64,000 bases of DNA, taken from NCBI RefSeq assembly GCF_043196875.1, contig NZ_JBEBMX010000001.1, positions 124,001 to 188,000 on the forward strand, written 5' to 3'. Source of the DNA: Saccharospirillum sp043196875 (GTDB lineage Bacteria; Pseudomonadota; Gammaproteobacteria; Pseudomonadales; Natronospirillaceae). Position 1 is the first letter of the stretch; every line of letters starts with the position of its first letter. A program made the translations under genes and the position numbers. The notes beneath the pieces are model-generated. The model did not search any database. It had not been told where the DNA came from and saw only the letters and a program-made list of their open reading frames with translations. Below are positions 40,796-50,645 of this stretch, one piece after another.

Positions 40796-43375
40796 TCAGT
40801 GGCCGACGGTAAAGACGATCTGATCATCCCGAACATCGGCCTCAATGGCGTCGCCATAGCCGAAATCACCGCGCAACAGCGATTGCGCCAGGCCATTTTC
40901 CAGCTCGCGCTGGATGGTGCGCTTCAATGGACGTGCACCGTATACCGGGTCGTAACCCGCAGCGCAGAGTTTATCCATGGCAGCATCGGTCAGGTGCAGC
41001 TTCAGCCCCTGGTCGGCCAAACGCTTGCGCAAGCCGTCGAGTTGGATAGCGGCAATGCCACGAATCTGATCTTCAGCCAGCGGGTGGAACACCACCACTT
41101 CGTCAACCCGGTTGATAAATTCCGGCCGGAAATGCTGACCGACGACCTCCATGACCGCCGACTTCATCGACTCGTAATTTTCTTCACCGGCCAGCGATTG
41201 AATGATGTCGCTGCCCAGGTTGGACGTCATGACGATGACGGTGTTGCGGAAGTCGACAGTACGGCCCTGGCCATCGGTCAGGCGACCATCGTCGAGCACC
41301 TGCAGAAGAATATTGAACACATCCGGGTGCGCCTTTTCGACTTCATCTAGCAGGATCACCGAGTACGGCCGGCGGCGCACGGCTTCGGTCAAGTAACCGC
41401 CTTCTTCGTAACCGACGTAACCCGGCGGTGCACCGATCAAACGCGCGACCGAGTGTTTCTCCATAAACTCGGACATGTCGATGCGCACCATAGCGTCTTC
41501 AGTATCGAACAGAAAACCCGCCAGCGCTTTGCACAGCTCGGTTTTGCCGACACCGGTCGGACCCAGAAAGAGGAAAGAGCCGTTGGGTCGGTTCGGATCG
41601 GACAGACCGGAACGCGAGCGACGAATGGCGTTGGCCACGGCTTCAACCGCTTCGTGCTGACCGACCACCCGACCGTGCAGATTGTCTTCCATACGCAGCA
41701 GTTTTTCGCGTTCGCCTTCGAGCATCTTCTCGACCGGAATACCGGTCCAGCGCGCGATAACGTTGGCGATGCTTTCGTCAGTCACCTTGTTATGCAGCAG
41801 CTGCATGTCCATCATTTCCGCCTGGCTGGCCATATCGAGCTGCTTTTGCAGATCGGGAATGCGGCCGTATTGCAGCTCGGACATCCGCGCCAGATCACCG
41901 CTGCGGCGGGCATTTTCCAGCTCGACGCGCGTTTGTTCCAGCGCTTCTTTGATTGACTGGGTGCCCTGCACCGCCGCCTTCTCGGTGTTCCAGATTTCTT
42001 CTAAGTCGGCATATTCACGCTCCAACTGTTCAATGGTGCTGTTCAGTTGATCAAGCGTTTTTCGGGTCAGTTTATCGTCGTCTTTTTTCAGCGCTTCGGC
42101 TTCGATTTTCAGCTGAATCAGACGGCGTTCCAGCTTATCCATGCTCTCCGGTTTGGAGTCAATTTCCATGCGGATGCGACTCGCCGCTTCGTCGACCAGA
42201 TCGATCGCCTTGTCGGGCAATTGCCGGTCGGTGATATAGCGTTGCGACAGTTTTACTGCGGCAATAATGGCTGAGTCGGTAATGGTGACACCGTGGTGCA
42301 CTTCGTAGCGTTCTTTCAAACCGCGCAAGATAGCGATGGAGTCTTCTTCGCTCGGCTCGTTAACCACGACCTTCTGAAAACGCCGCTCCAAAGCGCCGTC
42401 TTTTTCGATGTGCTGGCGGTATTCATTGAGCGTGGTGGCACCAACGCAATGCAGTTCGCCGCGCGCCAAGGCGGGCTTCAACATATTGCCGGCGTCCATC
42501 GCGCCTTCGGCTTTGCCGGCACCGACCATGGTGTGCAGTTCGTCGATAAACAGAATGATCTGGCCTTCCTGTTTCGACAATTCGTTCAAGACTGCTTTTA
42601 AGCGTTCTTCGAATTCGCCGCGGTATTTGGCACCGGCCAGCAAGGCGCCCAGGTCGAGCGATAAGACGCGCTTATTCTTCAGGTTTTCCGGCACTTCACC
42701 GTTAACGATACGCTGCGCCAGACCTTCAACGATGGCAGTTTTACCAACACCGGGTTCACCGATCAGCACGGGGTTATTTTTGCGGCGGCGCTGTAATACC
42801 TGAATGGTGCGACGAATTTCATCGTCACGGCCAATCACCGGATCAAGCTTGCCGGATTCGGCGCGTTCGGTCAGATCGATGGTGTAGCGTTCGAGTGCCT
42901 GACGGCTTTCTTCAGCTTCGGCGCTGTTCACCGATTCGCCACCACGGATGGAGTCAATGGCCGCTTCCAGTTTGGCGCTGGTGGCACCGGCTTCTTGCAG
43001 CAAAGAAGCGATGCGCGAGCGGTCCTGAACCATGGCCAATAGCACCAGTTCACTGGCAATAAACTGGTCGTCGCGTTTTTGCGCCAGCTTGTCGGCCAGG
43101 TTCATCACCCGACCGAGGTCGTTGGACATATGCACTTCGCCGTCGTGATTATCGATCACGGCGAGGCCATCCAGGTAATGACCCAGCGACTGCTTTAACT
43201 GACCCAGATTAACGCCGGCCTGATTCAACATCGGCACAATGGACGAGCCTTTCTGCTCGATCAGCGCCTGCAGCAGATGCGCCGGTTCCATAAAGTTGTG
43301 GTCTCGCCCAAGCGCTATGGATTGGGCGTCTGAGAGCGCGACCTGCAGTTTCGAGGTCAAACGATCAATACGCAT
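40796..43375 (-). CDS. clpB: ATP-dependent disaggregase ClpB (859 aa)
   Basis: HSP100 chaperone that, with DnaK, extracts polypeptides from aggregates. N-terminal Clp domain (1-145), first AAA+ module with Walker A GEPGVGKT near 205, the long coiled-coil middle domain (about 400-530) and second AAA+ module with GPTGVGKT near 605. Length is normal. It is preceded by a sigma-32-like promoter and followed by its own terminator; the bamD-rluD-pgeF-clpB order matches Pseudomonas. Confidence 0.97.
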   Translation of the reverse strand: MRIDRLTSKLQVALSDAQSIALGRDHNFMEPAHLLQALIEQKGSSIVPMLNQAGVNLGQLKQSLGHYLDGLAVIDNHDGEVHMSNDLGRVMNLADKLAQKRDDQFIASELVLLAMVQDRSRIASLLQEAGATSAKLEAAIDSIRGGESVNSAEAEESRQALERYTIDLTERAESGKLDPVIGRDDEIRRTIQVLQRRRKNNPVLIGEPGVGKTAIVEGLAQRIVNGEVPENLKNKRVLSLDLGALLAGAKYRGEFEERLKAVLNELSKQEGQIILFIDELHTMVGAGKAEGAMDAGNMLKPALARGELHCVGATTLNEYRQHIEKDGALERRFQKVVVNEPSEEDSIAILRGLKERYEVHHGVTITDSAIIAAVKLSQRYITDRQLPDKAIDLVDEAASRIRMEIDSKPESMDKLERRLIQLKIEAEALKKDDDKLTRKTLDQLNSTIEQLEREYADLEEIWNTEKAAVQGTQSIKEALEQTRVELENARRSGDLARMSELQYGRIPDLQKQLDMASQAEMMDMQLLHNKVTDESIANVIARWTGIPVEKMLEGEREKLLRMEDNLHGRVVGQHEAVEAVANAIRRSRSGLSDPNRPNGSFLFLGPTGVGKTELCKALAGFLFDTEDAMVRIDMSEFMEKHSVARLIGAPPGYVGYEEGGYLTEAVRRRPYSVILLDEVEKAHPDVFNILLQVLDDGRLTDGQGRTVDFRNTVIVMTSNLGSDIIQSLAGEENYESMKSAVMEVVGQHFRPEFINRVDEVVVFHPLAEDQIRGIAAIQLDGLRKRLADQGLKLHLTDAAMDKLCAAGYDPVYGARPLKRTIQRELENGLAQSLLRGDFGYGDAIEADVRDDQIVFTVGH

Positions 43376-43410
43376 GAGGTGTCCTCATCGAGGTTTCTGT
43401 TACCCAAGCA

Positions 43411-43437
43411 GATAGGGGCATAGGACGCAATAACAAG
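43411..43437 (-). promoter_or_regulatory. Sigma-32-like promoter of clpB
   Basis: On the minus strand CTTGTTA (43437-43431) and CCCCTATC (43418-43411), 12-nt spacer, 36 nt upstream of the clpB ATG. Confidence 0.7.
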
Positions 43438-43477
43438 CGCTTGAAATGCGGTGCTTTGACCTTAGTCAAGCAGCACT

Positions 43478-44209
43478 TTATTTGGCGGCAATCCAGATCA
43501 GATTAGCCATGCGGCCGGTGCGGCCATCACGTCGGTAGGAATAGTAGTCATCGCCCTGCACAAAGGTGCATTCGCCGCTGCAATACACCGTTGCAACTCC
43601 AGCTCGCTGCAACCAGGCCGCAGCCAACGCTGGCAAATCGGCCAGCCATTTATTGGCCTTGCCGGTCGGCTGAAAAGCAAGATCAGCATTGGGCCAGCCA
43701 GAGAAGGCGTCGACGACATCCGCTCCAACTTCAAAGGCGGTCGGGCCAATGGCCGGGCCGAGCCCGCAAAAAACAGTCGCCGGATCATCGAACTGCGCCA
43801 ACGTATTCGCCAGCACACCACCGGCCAGACCGCGCCAGCCAGCGTGGGCTATGGCAACCTGGCGGCCATCCTGCTGCCAGAAGAACACCGGCAAACAGTC
43901 TGCGGTCATTACGCAGGCCGCGAGCCCCGGTTCAGAGGTAATAGCCGCATCGGCAGGCTCGCCGTTTTGACTTAGGCAGACATCTTTAACATCGGTACCG
44001 TGCACCTGGCTGAGCCAGCGAATATCGGTGCAGCCAGGCAGTGAAGTGAGTAATTGCTGACGGTTGGCATCCACAGTAGCCGCGTCGTCACCGACATGGT
44101 GTGCCAGATTGAAGCTGTCGAACGGTGCCTGACTGACGCCGCCAGAGCGTTGCGTCCAGGCTAAGCGGACGCCTTCCGGCAATGGCCAATCCGGAAAGAC
44201 GACACTCAT
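43478..44209 (-). CDS. pgeF: Peptidoglycan editing factor PgeF, multicopper-oxidase-like YfiH (243 aa)
   Basis: YfiH/laccase-domain protein that in E. coli removes L-Ser wrongly added to peptidoglycan precursors and can act as a purine nucleoside hydrolase in relatives. Metal ligands are in the conserved blocks QVHGTDV, TADCLPVF and HAGWRGL. It overlaps the rluD stop by 4 bp (ATGA), and both are transcribed towards clpB. Confidence 0.92.
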   Translation of the reverse strand: MSVVFPDWPLPEGVRLAWTQRSGGVSQAPFDSFNLAHHVGDDAATVDANRQQLLTSLPGCTDIRWLSQVHGTDVKDVCLSQNGEPADAAITSEPGLAACVMTADCLPVFFWQQDGRQVAIAHAGWRGLAGGVLANTLAQFDDPATVFCGLGPAIGPTAFEVGADVVDAFSGWPNADLAFQPTGKANKWLADLPALAAAWLQRAGVATVYCSGECTFVQGDDYYSYRRDGRTGRMANLIWIAAK

Positions 44210-45177
44210 GGCAGATCGCCTTCCACTTCGGCTTCCAGTAGCGCCAGCAGATCAATCAGATCGTCGGGCAACTCCGACTCCCAGGCCATCACCTCGCCGG
44301 TTTTGGGATGCTGTAATTCCAGCCGCACCGCATGCAATGCCTGACGACCAAAATTGCGCAGCGCTTCGGCCACCTGCGAATGCACACCCTTGGGCAGGCG
44401 GTGGCGTCCGGCGTACAGCGCATCGCCCACCAGCGGGTAGCCGATGTGCGACAGATGCACACGAATCTGATGCGTACGTCCGCTTTCCAGCTTGCAACGC
44501 ACCAGCGTGTGGTTACGAAAACGTTCCAGCACCCGATAGTGAGTGACCGCTTCCTTACCCATCGGAGTCACTGCCATCTTGACGCGCTGAGTCGGGTGAC
44601 GACCGATTGGTTCGTCGACGGTACCGCCGCCAGTCATCACTCCACTGGCAACCGCCTCGTATTCGCGGCCCATGGTGCGGGTTTGCAATTGATTTACTAA
44701 GGAGGTGTGAGCCGTCAGGCTGCGCGCCACCACCATCAAACCGGTGGTGTCTTTATCGAGTCGATGGACGATGCCAGCACGCGGCACCTGTGCCAGTTCC
44801 GGGTAGTGATACAGCAGGCCGTTGAGTACCGTACCGCCGGGCGTGCCCGCGCCTGGATGCACCACCAGGCCGGCGGGTTTATCGATAACAATGATGTCAT
44901 CATCGGCGTAGACCACATCCAGCTCAATCGGCTCGGCTTCCCAGCGTTCATCGGCCTCAAGCGTTGCATCCAAGTGCAGGGTTTCACCGCCGATCAGTTT
45001 GTCTTTGGCTTTGCGCACCTGGCCGTCGACGCGCAATTCGCCGTCTTTGATCCATTGTTGAATGCGCGAGCGAGAATGCTCACTGAACAGAGTAGCGGCG
45101 ATCTGGTCAAAGCGTTTCCGGCCCAGTTCCAGAGGAACCTCAACCGTTTCGATCAGGCGCTCGGCGGATGCGATCAT
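44206..45177 (-). CDS. rluD: 23S rRNA pseudouridine synthase RluD (323 aa)
   Basis: Modifies U1911, U1915 and U1917 of helix 69. An S4 domain occupies about residues 15-75 (RFDQIAATLFSEHSRSRIQQWIKDGELRVDG) and the catalytic Asp is in GIVHRLDKDTTGL. I use ATG 45177, with AAGG upstream, rather than the ORF opening at 45216. It is divergent from bamD, the usual arrangement. Confidence 0.95.
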   Translation of the reverse strand: MIASAERLIETVEVPLELGRKRFDQIAATLFSEHSRSRIQQWIKDGELRVDGQVRKAKDKLIGGETLHLDATLEADERWEAEPIELDVVYADDDIIVIDKPAGLVVHPGAGTPGGTVLNGLLYHYPELAQVPRAGIVHRLDKDTTGLMVVARSLTAHTSLVNQLQTRTMGREYEAVASGVMTGGGTVDEPIGRHPTQRVKMAVTPMGKEAVTHYRVLERFRNHTLVRCKLESGRTHQIRVHLSHIGYPLVGDALYAGRHRLPKGVHSQVAEALRNFGRQALHAVRLELQHPKTGEVMAWESELPDDLIDLLALLEAEVEGDLP

Positions 45178-45242
45178 TGGTGCCCTTAGGTGACTGTGGT
45201 TACAATAGCCGCCCATTGTACGTCACCGGCCGGATTCAACCC

Positions 45243-46067
45243 ATGCCTTCGTTGTTCACCAAGCTCTTTACTTTGTTCATTTTAGTGACCGGCCTGAGCG
45301 GCTGCGCGCTCTTCGGTTCCAATGATGCCGAATCTGAGCAGGCGCTCTATGAACAGGCATCTGACTACATTGACCGCCAGAGTTACGATTTGGCGATTGA
45401 TACGCTGGAACAGTTACAGAACCGTTTTCCCTTCGGTCGCTACGCTCAGCAAACCCAGCTTGATCTGATGTACGCGCGCTATCGCAGCCGCGATTTTGCT
45501 CAGGCCGTGCTGGATGCCGATCGTTTTACCCGCCTGAATCCGGACCATCCGAGCGTCGACTACGCCTGGTACCTGAAAGGCATGAGCTATTACCGGCTCT
45601 ACGAAGAAAATGCCGGCATCACCGGACGCGGGGATTTGGCGCAGCGTTCGCAGCAGGATGGTGAACGCGCCTTCAGCGCACTGAAAGACTACACCGATCG
45701 TTTTCCAACCTCGGCCTATCGCAGTGAAGCCATCGATACGATGATTCTGTTGAAGGATGCGCTGGCACGTCACGAACTGGTGGTGGCCGACTACTACATG
45801 CGTCGCGGCGCCTGGATTGCTGCCGCCGAGCGCGCCAAAGTCGTACAGACACACTACCCGGGCGTCAGCGCGCAAAGCGATGCCTTGGTGGTGCTGATCG
45901 AGTCTTATGAAGCGTTGGACCGCCCGGATGACCGGACACTGGCACTGGCCCAGTTGCGCGAGCAGTATCCTGATCACCCGACGCTGCGCAATGGCGAATA
46001 CCACTCACCCTACATCGAGCAGGAACGCTGGTGGGTTAAGTTACTGACCTTGGGTTGGTTTAGCTAA
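45243..46067 (+). CDS. bamD: Outer-membrane assembly lipoprotein BamD (274 aa)
   Basis: Essential BAM-complex component at the inner face of the outer membrane. The lipobox is LSGC with Cys21 as the lipidated residue. TPR-like repeats follow (YEQASDYIDRQSYDLAIDTLEQLQNRFPFGRYAQQTQLDLMYARY). The start is ATG 45243; upstream codons of the open frame overlap rluD and are not part of the signal peptide. Confidence 0.95.
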   Translation: MPSLFTKLFTLFILVTGLSGCALFGSNDAESEQALYEQASDYIDRQSYDLAIDTLEQLQNRFPFGRYAQQTQLDLMYARYRSRDFAQAVLDADRFTRLNPDHPSVDYAWYLKGMSYYRLYEENAGITGRGDLAQRSQQDGERAFSALKDYTDRFPTSAYRSEAIDTMILLKDALARHELVVADYYMRRGAWIAAAERAKVVQTHYPGVSAQSDALVVLIESYEALDRPDDRTLALAQLREQYPDHPTLRNGEYHSPYIEQERWWVKLLTLGWFS

Positions 46068-46071
46068 GCCG

Positions 46072-46728
46072 TTAGCAAACGCAGACCAGGCTGGCGCGAA
46101 TCGCCGCCAGCAACTCATCCGGCGTGTTGACCAGGTGGTGCGCGCCACCCTCAAGTAAAGCGTCGTTTTCGCCGTAACCCCAGGCAACGCCGATGGCGGT
46201 CAGGTCATTGGCGCGGGCGGCTTCCATATCGTAGTGGGTGTCGCCGATCATCAGCGTTTCCGCCGGACGCAAGCCTTCCTCTGCCAACAGATGTGCCAGC
46301 AATTCGGGCTTGTGGCCCAGCGCACCGCCCTCACCCGAGCCATAAACGTCGATAAACCAGCGCTCCAAACCGGTCAGTTTCAACAATTCACGTGCGACCG
46401 GGCGGTATTTGGCCGTCGCCACAAACTGCTGACAACCGGCTTCGGCCAGCGATTCAAGCACCGACTCAACACCGTCAAACACCGGAATATCAGCCAGTGT
46501 TTCATCGCAGATCGCGCGGTAATGACGCACCGCCGCGTCAATGCGTTCAGCGTCGTCGGTGTTCAGAAAGTGCGCAAAGGTCGGATGAATGGACGGGCCG
46601 ATAAAGGGCTTTAATTCGGCAAAGGGTAACGCAGGCAGATCGTACGCCCGGCGGGTTTCATTCATCGCCTGCACGATCACCGGCATGGAATCGACCAGCG
46701 TGCCGTCCAAATCCCAGAGAATATTCAT
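46072..46728 (-). CDS. HAD-family phosphatase, phosphoglycolate-phosphatase-like (218 aa)
   Basis: Haloacid dehalogenase fold with nucleophile motif DLDGTLVDS at residues 6-14, the helical cap between, a Lys in the VATAKYRP segment and motif IV GDTHYDMEAA. It resembles Gph/PpaX-type phosphatases that hydrolyse phosphoglycolate or small phosphate esters; the substrate is not certain. The ATG at 46728 overlaps the nadE stop as ATGA, so translation is coupled. Confidence 0.85.
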   Translation of the reverse strand: MNILWDLDGTLVDSMPVIVQAMNETRRAYDLPALPFAELKPFIGPSIHPTFAHFLNTDDAERIDAAVRHYRAICDETLADIPVFDGVESVLESLAEAGCQQFVATAKYRPVARELLKLTGLERWFIDVYGSGEGGALGHKPELLAHLLAEEGLRPAETLMIGDTHYDMEAARANDLTAIGVAWGYGENDALLEGGAHHLVNTPDELLAAIRASLVCVC

Positions 46729-48347
46729 AGTCCTGGTTTCCACCCTTGGGTAATGGGGTAGCGCCGATCCCGGCCAAAACCGCGCGGAGTCACCCGCACG
46801 CCTTCCGGTGCCTGACGGCGCTTGTATTCGTTGATGTCGATCAGGCGAATTACCTGGGCGACGACGTCGCGCTCGAAGCCGGCTGAGACTATGGCATCGA
46901 GGCTTTCGTCGCGTTCGACGTAGCGCTCGATGATGGCGTCGAGGATGTCGTAGCCCGGCAAGCTGTCTTCATCTTTTTGATCTGGGGCCAGCTCGGCCGA
47001 CGGCGGTCGGGTAATCACACGCTCTGGAATTGCTTCGCCTTGAGTGTTGCGCCAGCGCGCCAGACGATAAACCCAGGTTTTGGGTACGTCTTTGAGGGCG
47101 TTAAAACCACCGCACATATCGCCGTACAGCGTGGCGTAACCGACCGCCATCTCACTCTTGTTGCCGGTGGTCAGCACCATGAACCCGAGCTTGTTGGAGA
47201 GCGCCATCAGAAACAGACCGCGCAGGCGCGACTGCATATTTTGTTCGGTGGTGTCGACCGCTCGGCCTTCGAACATCGGCGCCAAGGTGGCGTAAGCGGC
47301 CTCATAAGCATCACCGATCGGCAGCACTTCGTAGCGAATGCCGAGCAGCTTGGCTTCGGCTTCGGCGTCTTCCAGGCTCATCTTGGCGGTGTATTGATAA
47401 GGCATCATCACCGCCATCACTCTATCCGGACCGAGCGCATCGACGGCAATGGCTGCACTCAACGCCGAATCGATACCGCCGGATAAGCCCAGCACCACAC
47501 CCGGAAAACCGTTGCGATTCACGTAGTCGGCCAGGCCCAGTTTCAGCGCTTCATAAAGCGAGGCTTCAATCGACAAGACCGGCGCTTTGACCGGCTCGGT
47601 GACCCGCCAGCCCGACTCTGTACGTTCCAGGTCGCAACTGTGCAGACATTCGCGATAGGCCGGCAAGGTCAGGCTGATGCGGCCATCAGCTTCGGCGATA
47701 AAGGAGGCGCCATCGAACACCAGCTCGTCCTGGCCGCCGATGTGATTGACGTAGACCGTGGTCATATTGGTTGAACGCGCAACCCGGCCAACCTGCTCGT
47801 GGCGCTGGGCTTCGCGATCAATGTGATAGGGACTGCCGTTGATATTGATGTTGATCTCGGCACCGGCTTCGGCGGCGCGCCGTGCCGGGCCGTCGTACCA
47901 GATGTCTTCGCAGATGGTCAGCGCTATCTTGGCGCCTTTGAATTCGAACACGCAGGTTTCACTGGCTTTGGTGAAATAGCGTTTTTCATCGAACACCTGG
48001 TAATTGGGCAGATGCTGTTTGCGGTAGTCGGCGATAACCCGACCGTGCTGAACGACCATGGCCTTGTTGTAGAGCTTGCCCGCTTCACGTTCCGGATAAC
48101 CCACCACCATGGCGATGTCCAGCTCGGCCGTTTTCAGGCGTTCAATGGCCTCATTGATGCGCAACTCCAGACTGGGACGCAACAGCAGATCTTCCGGCGG
48201 ATAACCGGCCAGGGTGAGTTCGGGAAAAACGATCAGGTCGGCGCCATCGGCCTGGGCCGCGCGCGCCAGATCGAGCACCTTGTCGGTGTTGCCAGGAATG
48301 TCGCCCACCGGGAACCGGAACTGGGCCAGAGCGACGCGCAATGTCAT
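46725..48347 (-). CDS. nadE: Glutamine-dependent NAD+ synthetase (540 aa)
   Basis: Final step of NAD synthesis. N-terminal nitrilase-type amidase with Glu43, Lys110 and Cys146 (TICEDIW) as catalytic triad; C-terminal ATP-pyrophosphatase domain with SGGIDS near residue 293. The two-domain form uses glutamine as nitrogen source, unlike the short ammonia-dependent enzyme of E. coli. It is upstream of and overlaps the HAD gene. Confidence 0.95.
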   Translation of the reverse strand: MTLRVALAQFRFPVGDIPGNTDKVLDLARAAQADGADLIVFPELTLAGYPPEDLLLRPSLELRINEAIERLKTAELDIAMVVGYPEREAGKLYNKAMVVQHGRVIADYRKQHLPNYQVFDEKRYFTKASETCVFEFKGAKIALTICEDIWYDGPARRAAEAGAEINININGSPYHIDREAQRHEQVGRVARSTNMTTVYVNHIGGQDELVFDGASFIAEADGRISLTLPAYRECLHSCDLERTESGWRVTEPVKAPVLSIEASLYEALKLGLADYVNRNGFPGVVLGLSGGIDSALSAAIAVDALGPDRVMAVMMPYQYTAKMSLEDAEAEAKLLGIRYEVLPIGDAYEAAYATLAPMFEGRAVDTTEQNMQSRLRGLFLMALSNKLGFMVLTTGNKSEMAVGYATLYGDMCGGFNALKDVPKTWVYRLARWRNTQGEAIPERVITRPPSAELAPDQKDEDSLPGYDILDAIIERYVERDESLDAIVSAGFERDVVAQVIRLIDINEYKRRQAPEGVRVTPRGFGRDRRYPITQGWKPGL

Positions 48348-48431
48348 GAAAGGCGAACCCTTGTCGCGAGCGGGGCGGTATTGTCCGGCAAAGACCGCAT
48401 CAGGACAAGTCCGAGCCAGCCAAGCGCGGTG

Positions 48432-48905
48432 TTACCAGCAGGGATCGTCCGGGCCGGCCGGGTTTTGTTGGCCGTTATGATCGTAGGAACGTTTGCGACC
48501 GAGGTGGTCGAGGGTGAAGATGGCGCAGTCGGTATCGGCTTGCTGACTATCCACGGCGACGGCAATCACTTTGAAACAGGGATCGGCGGTGCAATCGAGC
48601 TGCACATGAGATGACCCAGTCGAAATATTCAGTGGGGTTTCGTCACCCACAACCATGCTCAGTTGATAATAATCCTGCTTCAATAAGGTCGTATCCAGTT
48701 CGGTGGTATCGCTGGTGAAATGCCCGGCACGGGTTTTTAATTGTTGTTGCAAACTGGCCACAGTCGTTAACAAGCTGACCGCTTCAGTACGCCGCGATTG
48801 ACGCACCGTTTGCTGGTAGCCCGGAATAACCAGCGCTAACAAAATGGCAAGAATGGCCATAACCATCAGTATTTCTATCAGAGTAAAGCCAGCTTGTTTG
48901 TGCAT
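48432..48905 (-). CDS. pilE: Type IV minor pilin PilE (157 aa)
   Basis: Class III signal: a short basic leader HKQAG, then FTLIE with Glu at +5, followed by the hydrophobic helix ILMVMAILAILLALVIPGYQQ. Two late Cys pairs could form the D-loop. The start is ATG 48905 with AAGGAGG 7 nt upstream, not the earlier in-frame ATG inside pilX. In Pseudomonas the pilX-pilE interval holds pilY1 and pilY2, but here pilE follows pilX directly. Confidence 0.88.
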   Translation of the reverse strand: MHKQAGFTLIEILMVMAILAILLALVIPGYQQTVRQSRRTEAVSLLTTVASLQQQLKTRAGHFTSDTTELDTTLLKQDYYQLSMVVGDETPLNISTGSSHVQLDCTADPCFKVIAVAVDSQQADTDCAIFTLDHLGRKRSYDHNGQQNPAGPDDPCW

Positions 48906-48930
48906 CTCAATCCTCCTTGATTGAAATATC

Positions 48931-49608
48931 TCAGGGCGCAAAAAGCAGCGGTATTTCACGCCAGCCGAAACGACCGCTACCCGGGCTATATAAAACCTGG
49001 GTCATCACTCGCGCCTGTTCGCCACGGCCTAAGGTATAAGCGGTAATACGAAACAGCGGCTGCCAGTGACTGGACTGAAATTGATGATCGTTATTGGCGT
49101 TGGGATCGGTGTTGTCGATGGGTATATAACAGCGCCATTCGATCAAACCATAAACCGGCACCGAATCGTCAGCGGCAGAAAACTCGAGTGCCGACTGCTG
49201 ATTCTGACCGGAGCTTAACCAGCGAGACGGATCCTGAAACCATTCATCCTGCGCACTGCGCGCCGACAAGATACAGTCGTCGACGTCATTCGCATCGACC
49301 GCTGCATTATAGCTTCCATCGAAGCATCGCCCTTGTGGACACTGGCTGGAATAACAATGATTGGAGTCAGTTTCACACAGCTGACCAGCCGCGTTGATCT
49401 CAAAATCGGCCAGCCTCAAATCATCGACGATGTTCGTCAGCGCCGCTTCCGTCCACTGCAAACTGCGATTGCGCTCACTCAGCTGACCGCTCAGTTGCTG
49501 CTCCATAGTCGCCAACTGCATGGCTGCCACAGCGGCAATGCTGAGCACCAACATGAACACCAGCACCAGAATCAACACCACACCACTTTGCTGTTTGGCC
49601 GCATGCAT
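48931..49608 (-). CDS. pilX: Type IV pilus assembly protein PilX (225 aa)
   Basis: Minor pilin with leader HAAKQQSG and helix VVLILVLVFMLVLSIAAVAAMQLATMEQQLSGQ, as in PilX, where the usual Glu+5 is absent. A cysteine-rich loop follows (LCETDSNHCYSSQCPQGRCF). The ATG at 49608 overlaps the pilW stop by one base and has GGAGG 6 nt upstream. Part of the priming complex for pilus assembly. Confidence 0.88.
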   Translation of the reverse strand: MHAAKQQSGVVLILVLVFMLVLSIAAVAAMQLATMEQQLSGQLSERNRSLQWTEAALTNIVDDLRLADFEINAAGQLCETDSNHCYSSQCPQGRCFDGSYNAAVDANDVDDCILSARSAQDEWFQDPSRWLSSGQNQQSALEFSAADDSVPVYGLIEWRCYIPIDNTDPNANNDHQFQSSHWQPLFRITAYTLGRGEQARVMTQVLYSPGSGRFGWREIPLLFAP

Positions 49609-50633
49609 CACCAGCCTCCATTGTGCAGATAAACGCTGCTGGATAACGTTGTAGAAAGCGCCTCGTCGCTTTCTAGTGACGACTCTGAGCTAACCGTGAC
49701 GCTTAGTTCAACGACCACAAGCTGAGAAAAATTCAAAACGCTGGACGCCTTAATCTGCTGGGCATCAACAAAGCGGTCGACGATGCCATCGCGAGGGTTG
49801 TCGGTGTCCAGGCCATACAGCAGTTGTAGATCATCGACACCTTTTAGCAGCATCTCGTCGTTTGCGGTGGTATTGATTTGCCCCAGCTCGTTACCGGCGT
49901 TGTCTTTATTGCGAATTGCATAGCTACGCTGCTGCAACGGATAGAGCATGGAACCCGCTGCATAGGCCGGCTGAACGTCGGCACCGCTGGTATCCGAGCA
50001 GGTAAAATTGCCTCTCAACCGATGCGTGCAATTGTAGTTATTATGTTCTCCGGGCTCCGGCGGTAATGTCGTTACTGCTAGCGAGGTATTGCTAATCCGG
50101 GTGGCCCGGAAAATGGCCATATTGGTACAGTTGCTGTCGACCAGCACCATGATTTCACCATCGTAACCGCTGTCGAAGCGGCTGCCGCTGGCCAGAGTGA
50201 GTTGTGTTTCGCTGCCATTGCTGGTCTGATTTTCGACGCTAAAGGCGGCGTCGGTTTCGAGCAAAGTCAGCGTAATGACATCGGTGCCAACTACGACATC
50301 ATGATCAGGATCGTCGACATCATCTTCAGCGCTTATTAAAGGAAGCAGTGAGAAATAATCCTCGCTGCCGGGTCTGACCAAATTAGCAATATTCAACAGG
50401 CCAGACGGGCAACCCACGAAACCGACTTGTTTTATGTCCGCCAAAATAATATCCATGGCCAGACGCGCTGTTTCCTGCAAACGCCCTTGCTGTTGCAACA
50501 AGGCGTGACTGCGCTGACTGTTGATCAAAGCCAACGTCACTGTGCTGATAATCAGCAACGACAGCGCCATGGCGACCAGTAATTCAATCAGGCTAAAACC
50601 ACTAACGCCTATTGTCTTAGGTGAAGATTGCAT
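49608..50633 (-). CDS. pilW: Type IV pilus assembly protein PilW (341 aa)
   Basis: Leader ending VSG, then FSLIELLVAMALSLLIISTVTLALINSQ, a canonical prepilin cleavage site. Large globular domain with the PilW pattern (RLAMDIILADIKQVGFVGC). ATG 50633 has GAGG 6 nt upstream; a GTG at 50645 adds four residues without a ribosome-binding site. Middle gene of the fimT-pilV-pilW-pilX-pilE operon. Confidence 0.9.
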   Translation of the reverse strand: MQSSPKTIGVSGFSLIELLVAMALSLLIISTVTLALINSQRSHALLQQQGRLQETARLAMDIILADIKQVGFVGCPSGLLNIANLVRPGSEDYFSLLPLISAEDDVDDPDHDVVVGTDVITLTLLETDAAFSVENQTSNGSETQLTLASGSRFDSGYDGEIMVLVDSNCTNMAIFRATRISNTSLAVTTLPPEPGEHNNYNCTHRLRGNFTCSDTSGADVQPAYAAGSMLYPLQQRSYAIRNKDNAGNELGQINTTANDEMLLKGVDDLQLLYGLDTDNPRDGIVDRFVDAQQIKASSVLNFSQLVVVELSVTVSSESSLESDEALSTTLSSSVYLHNGGW

Positions 50634-50645
50634 CCATGCCCTCAC

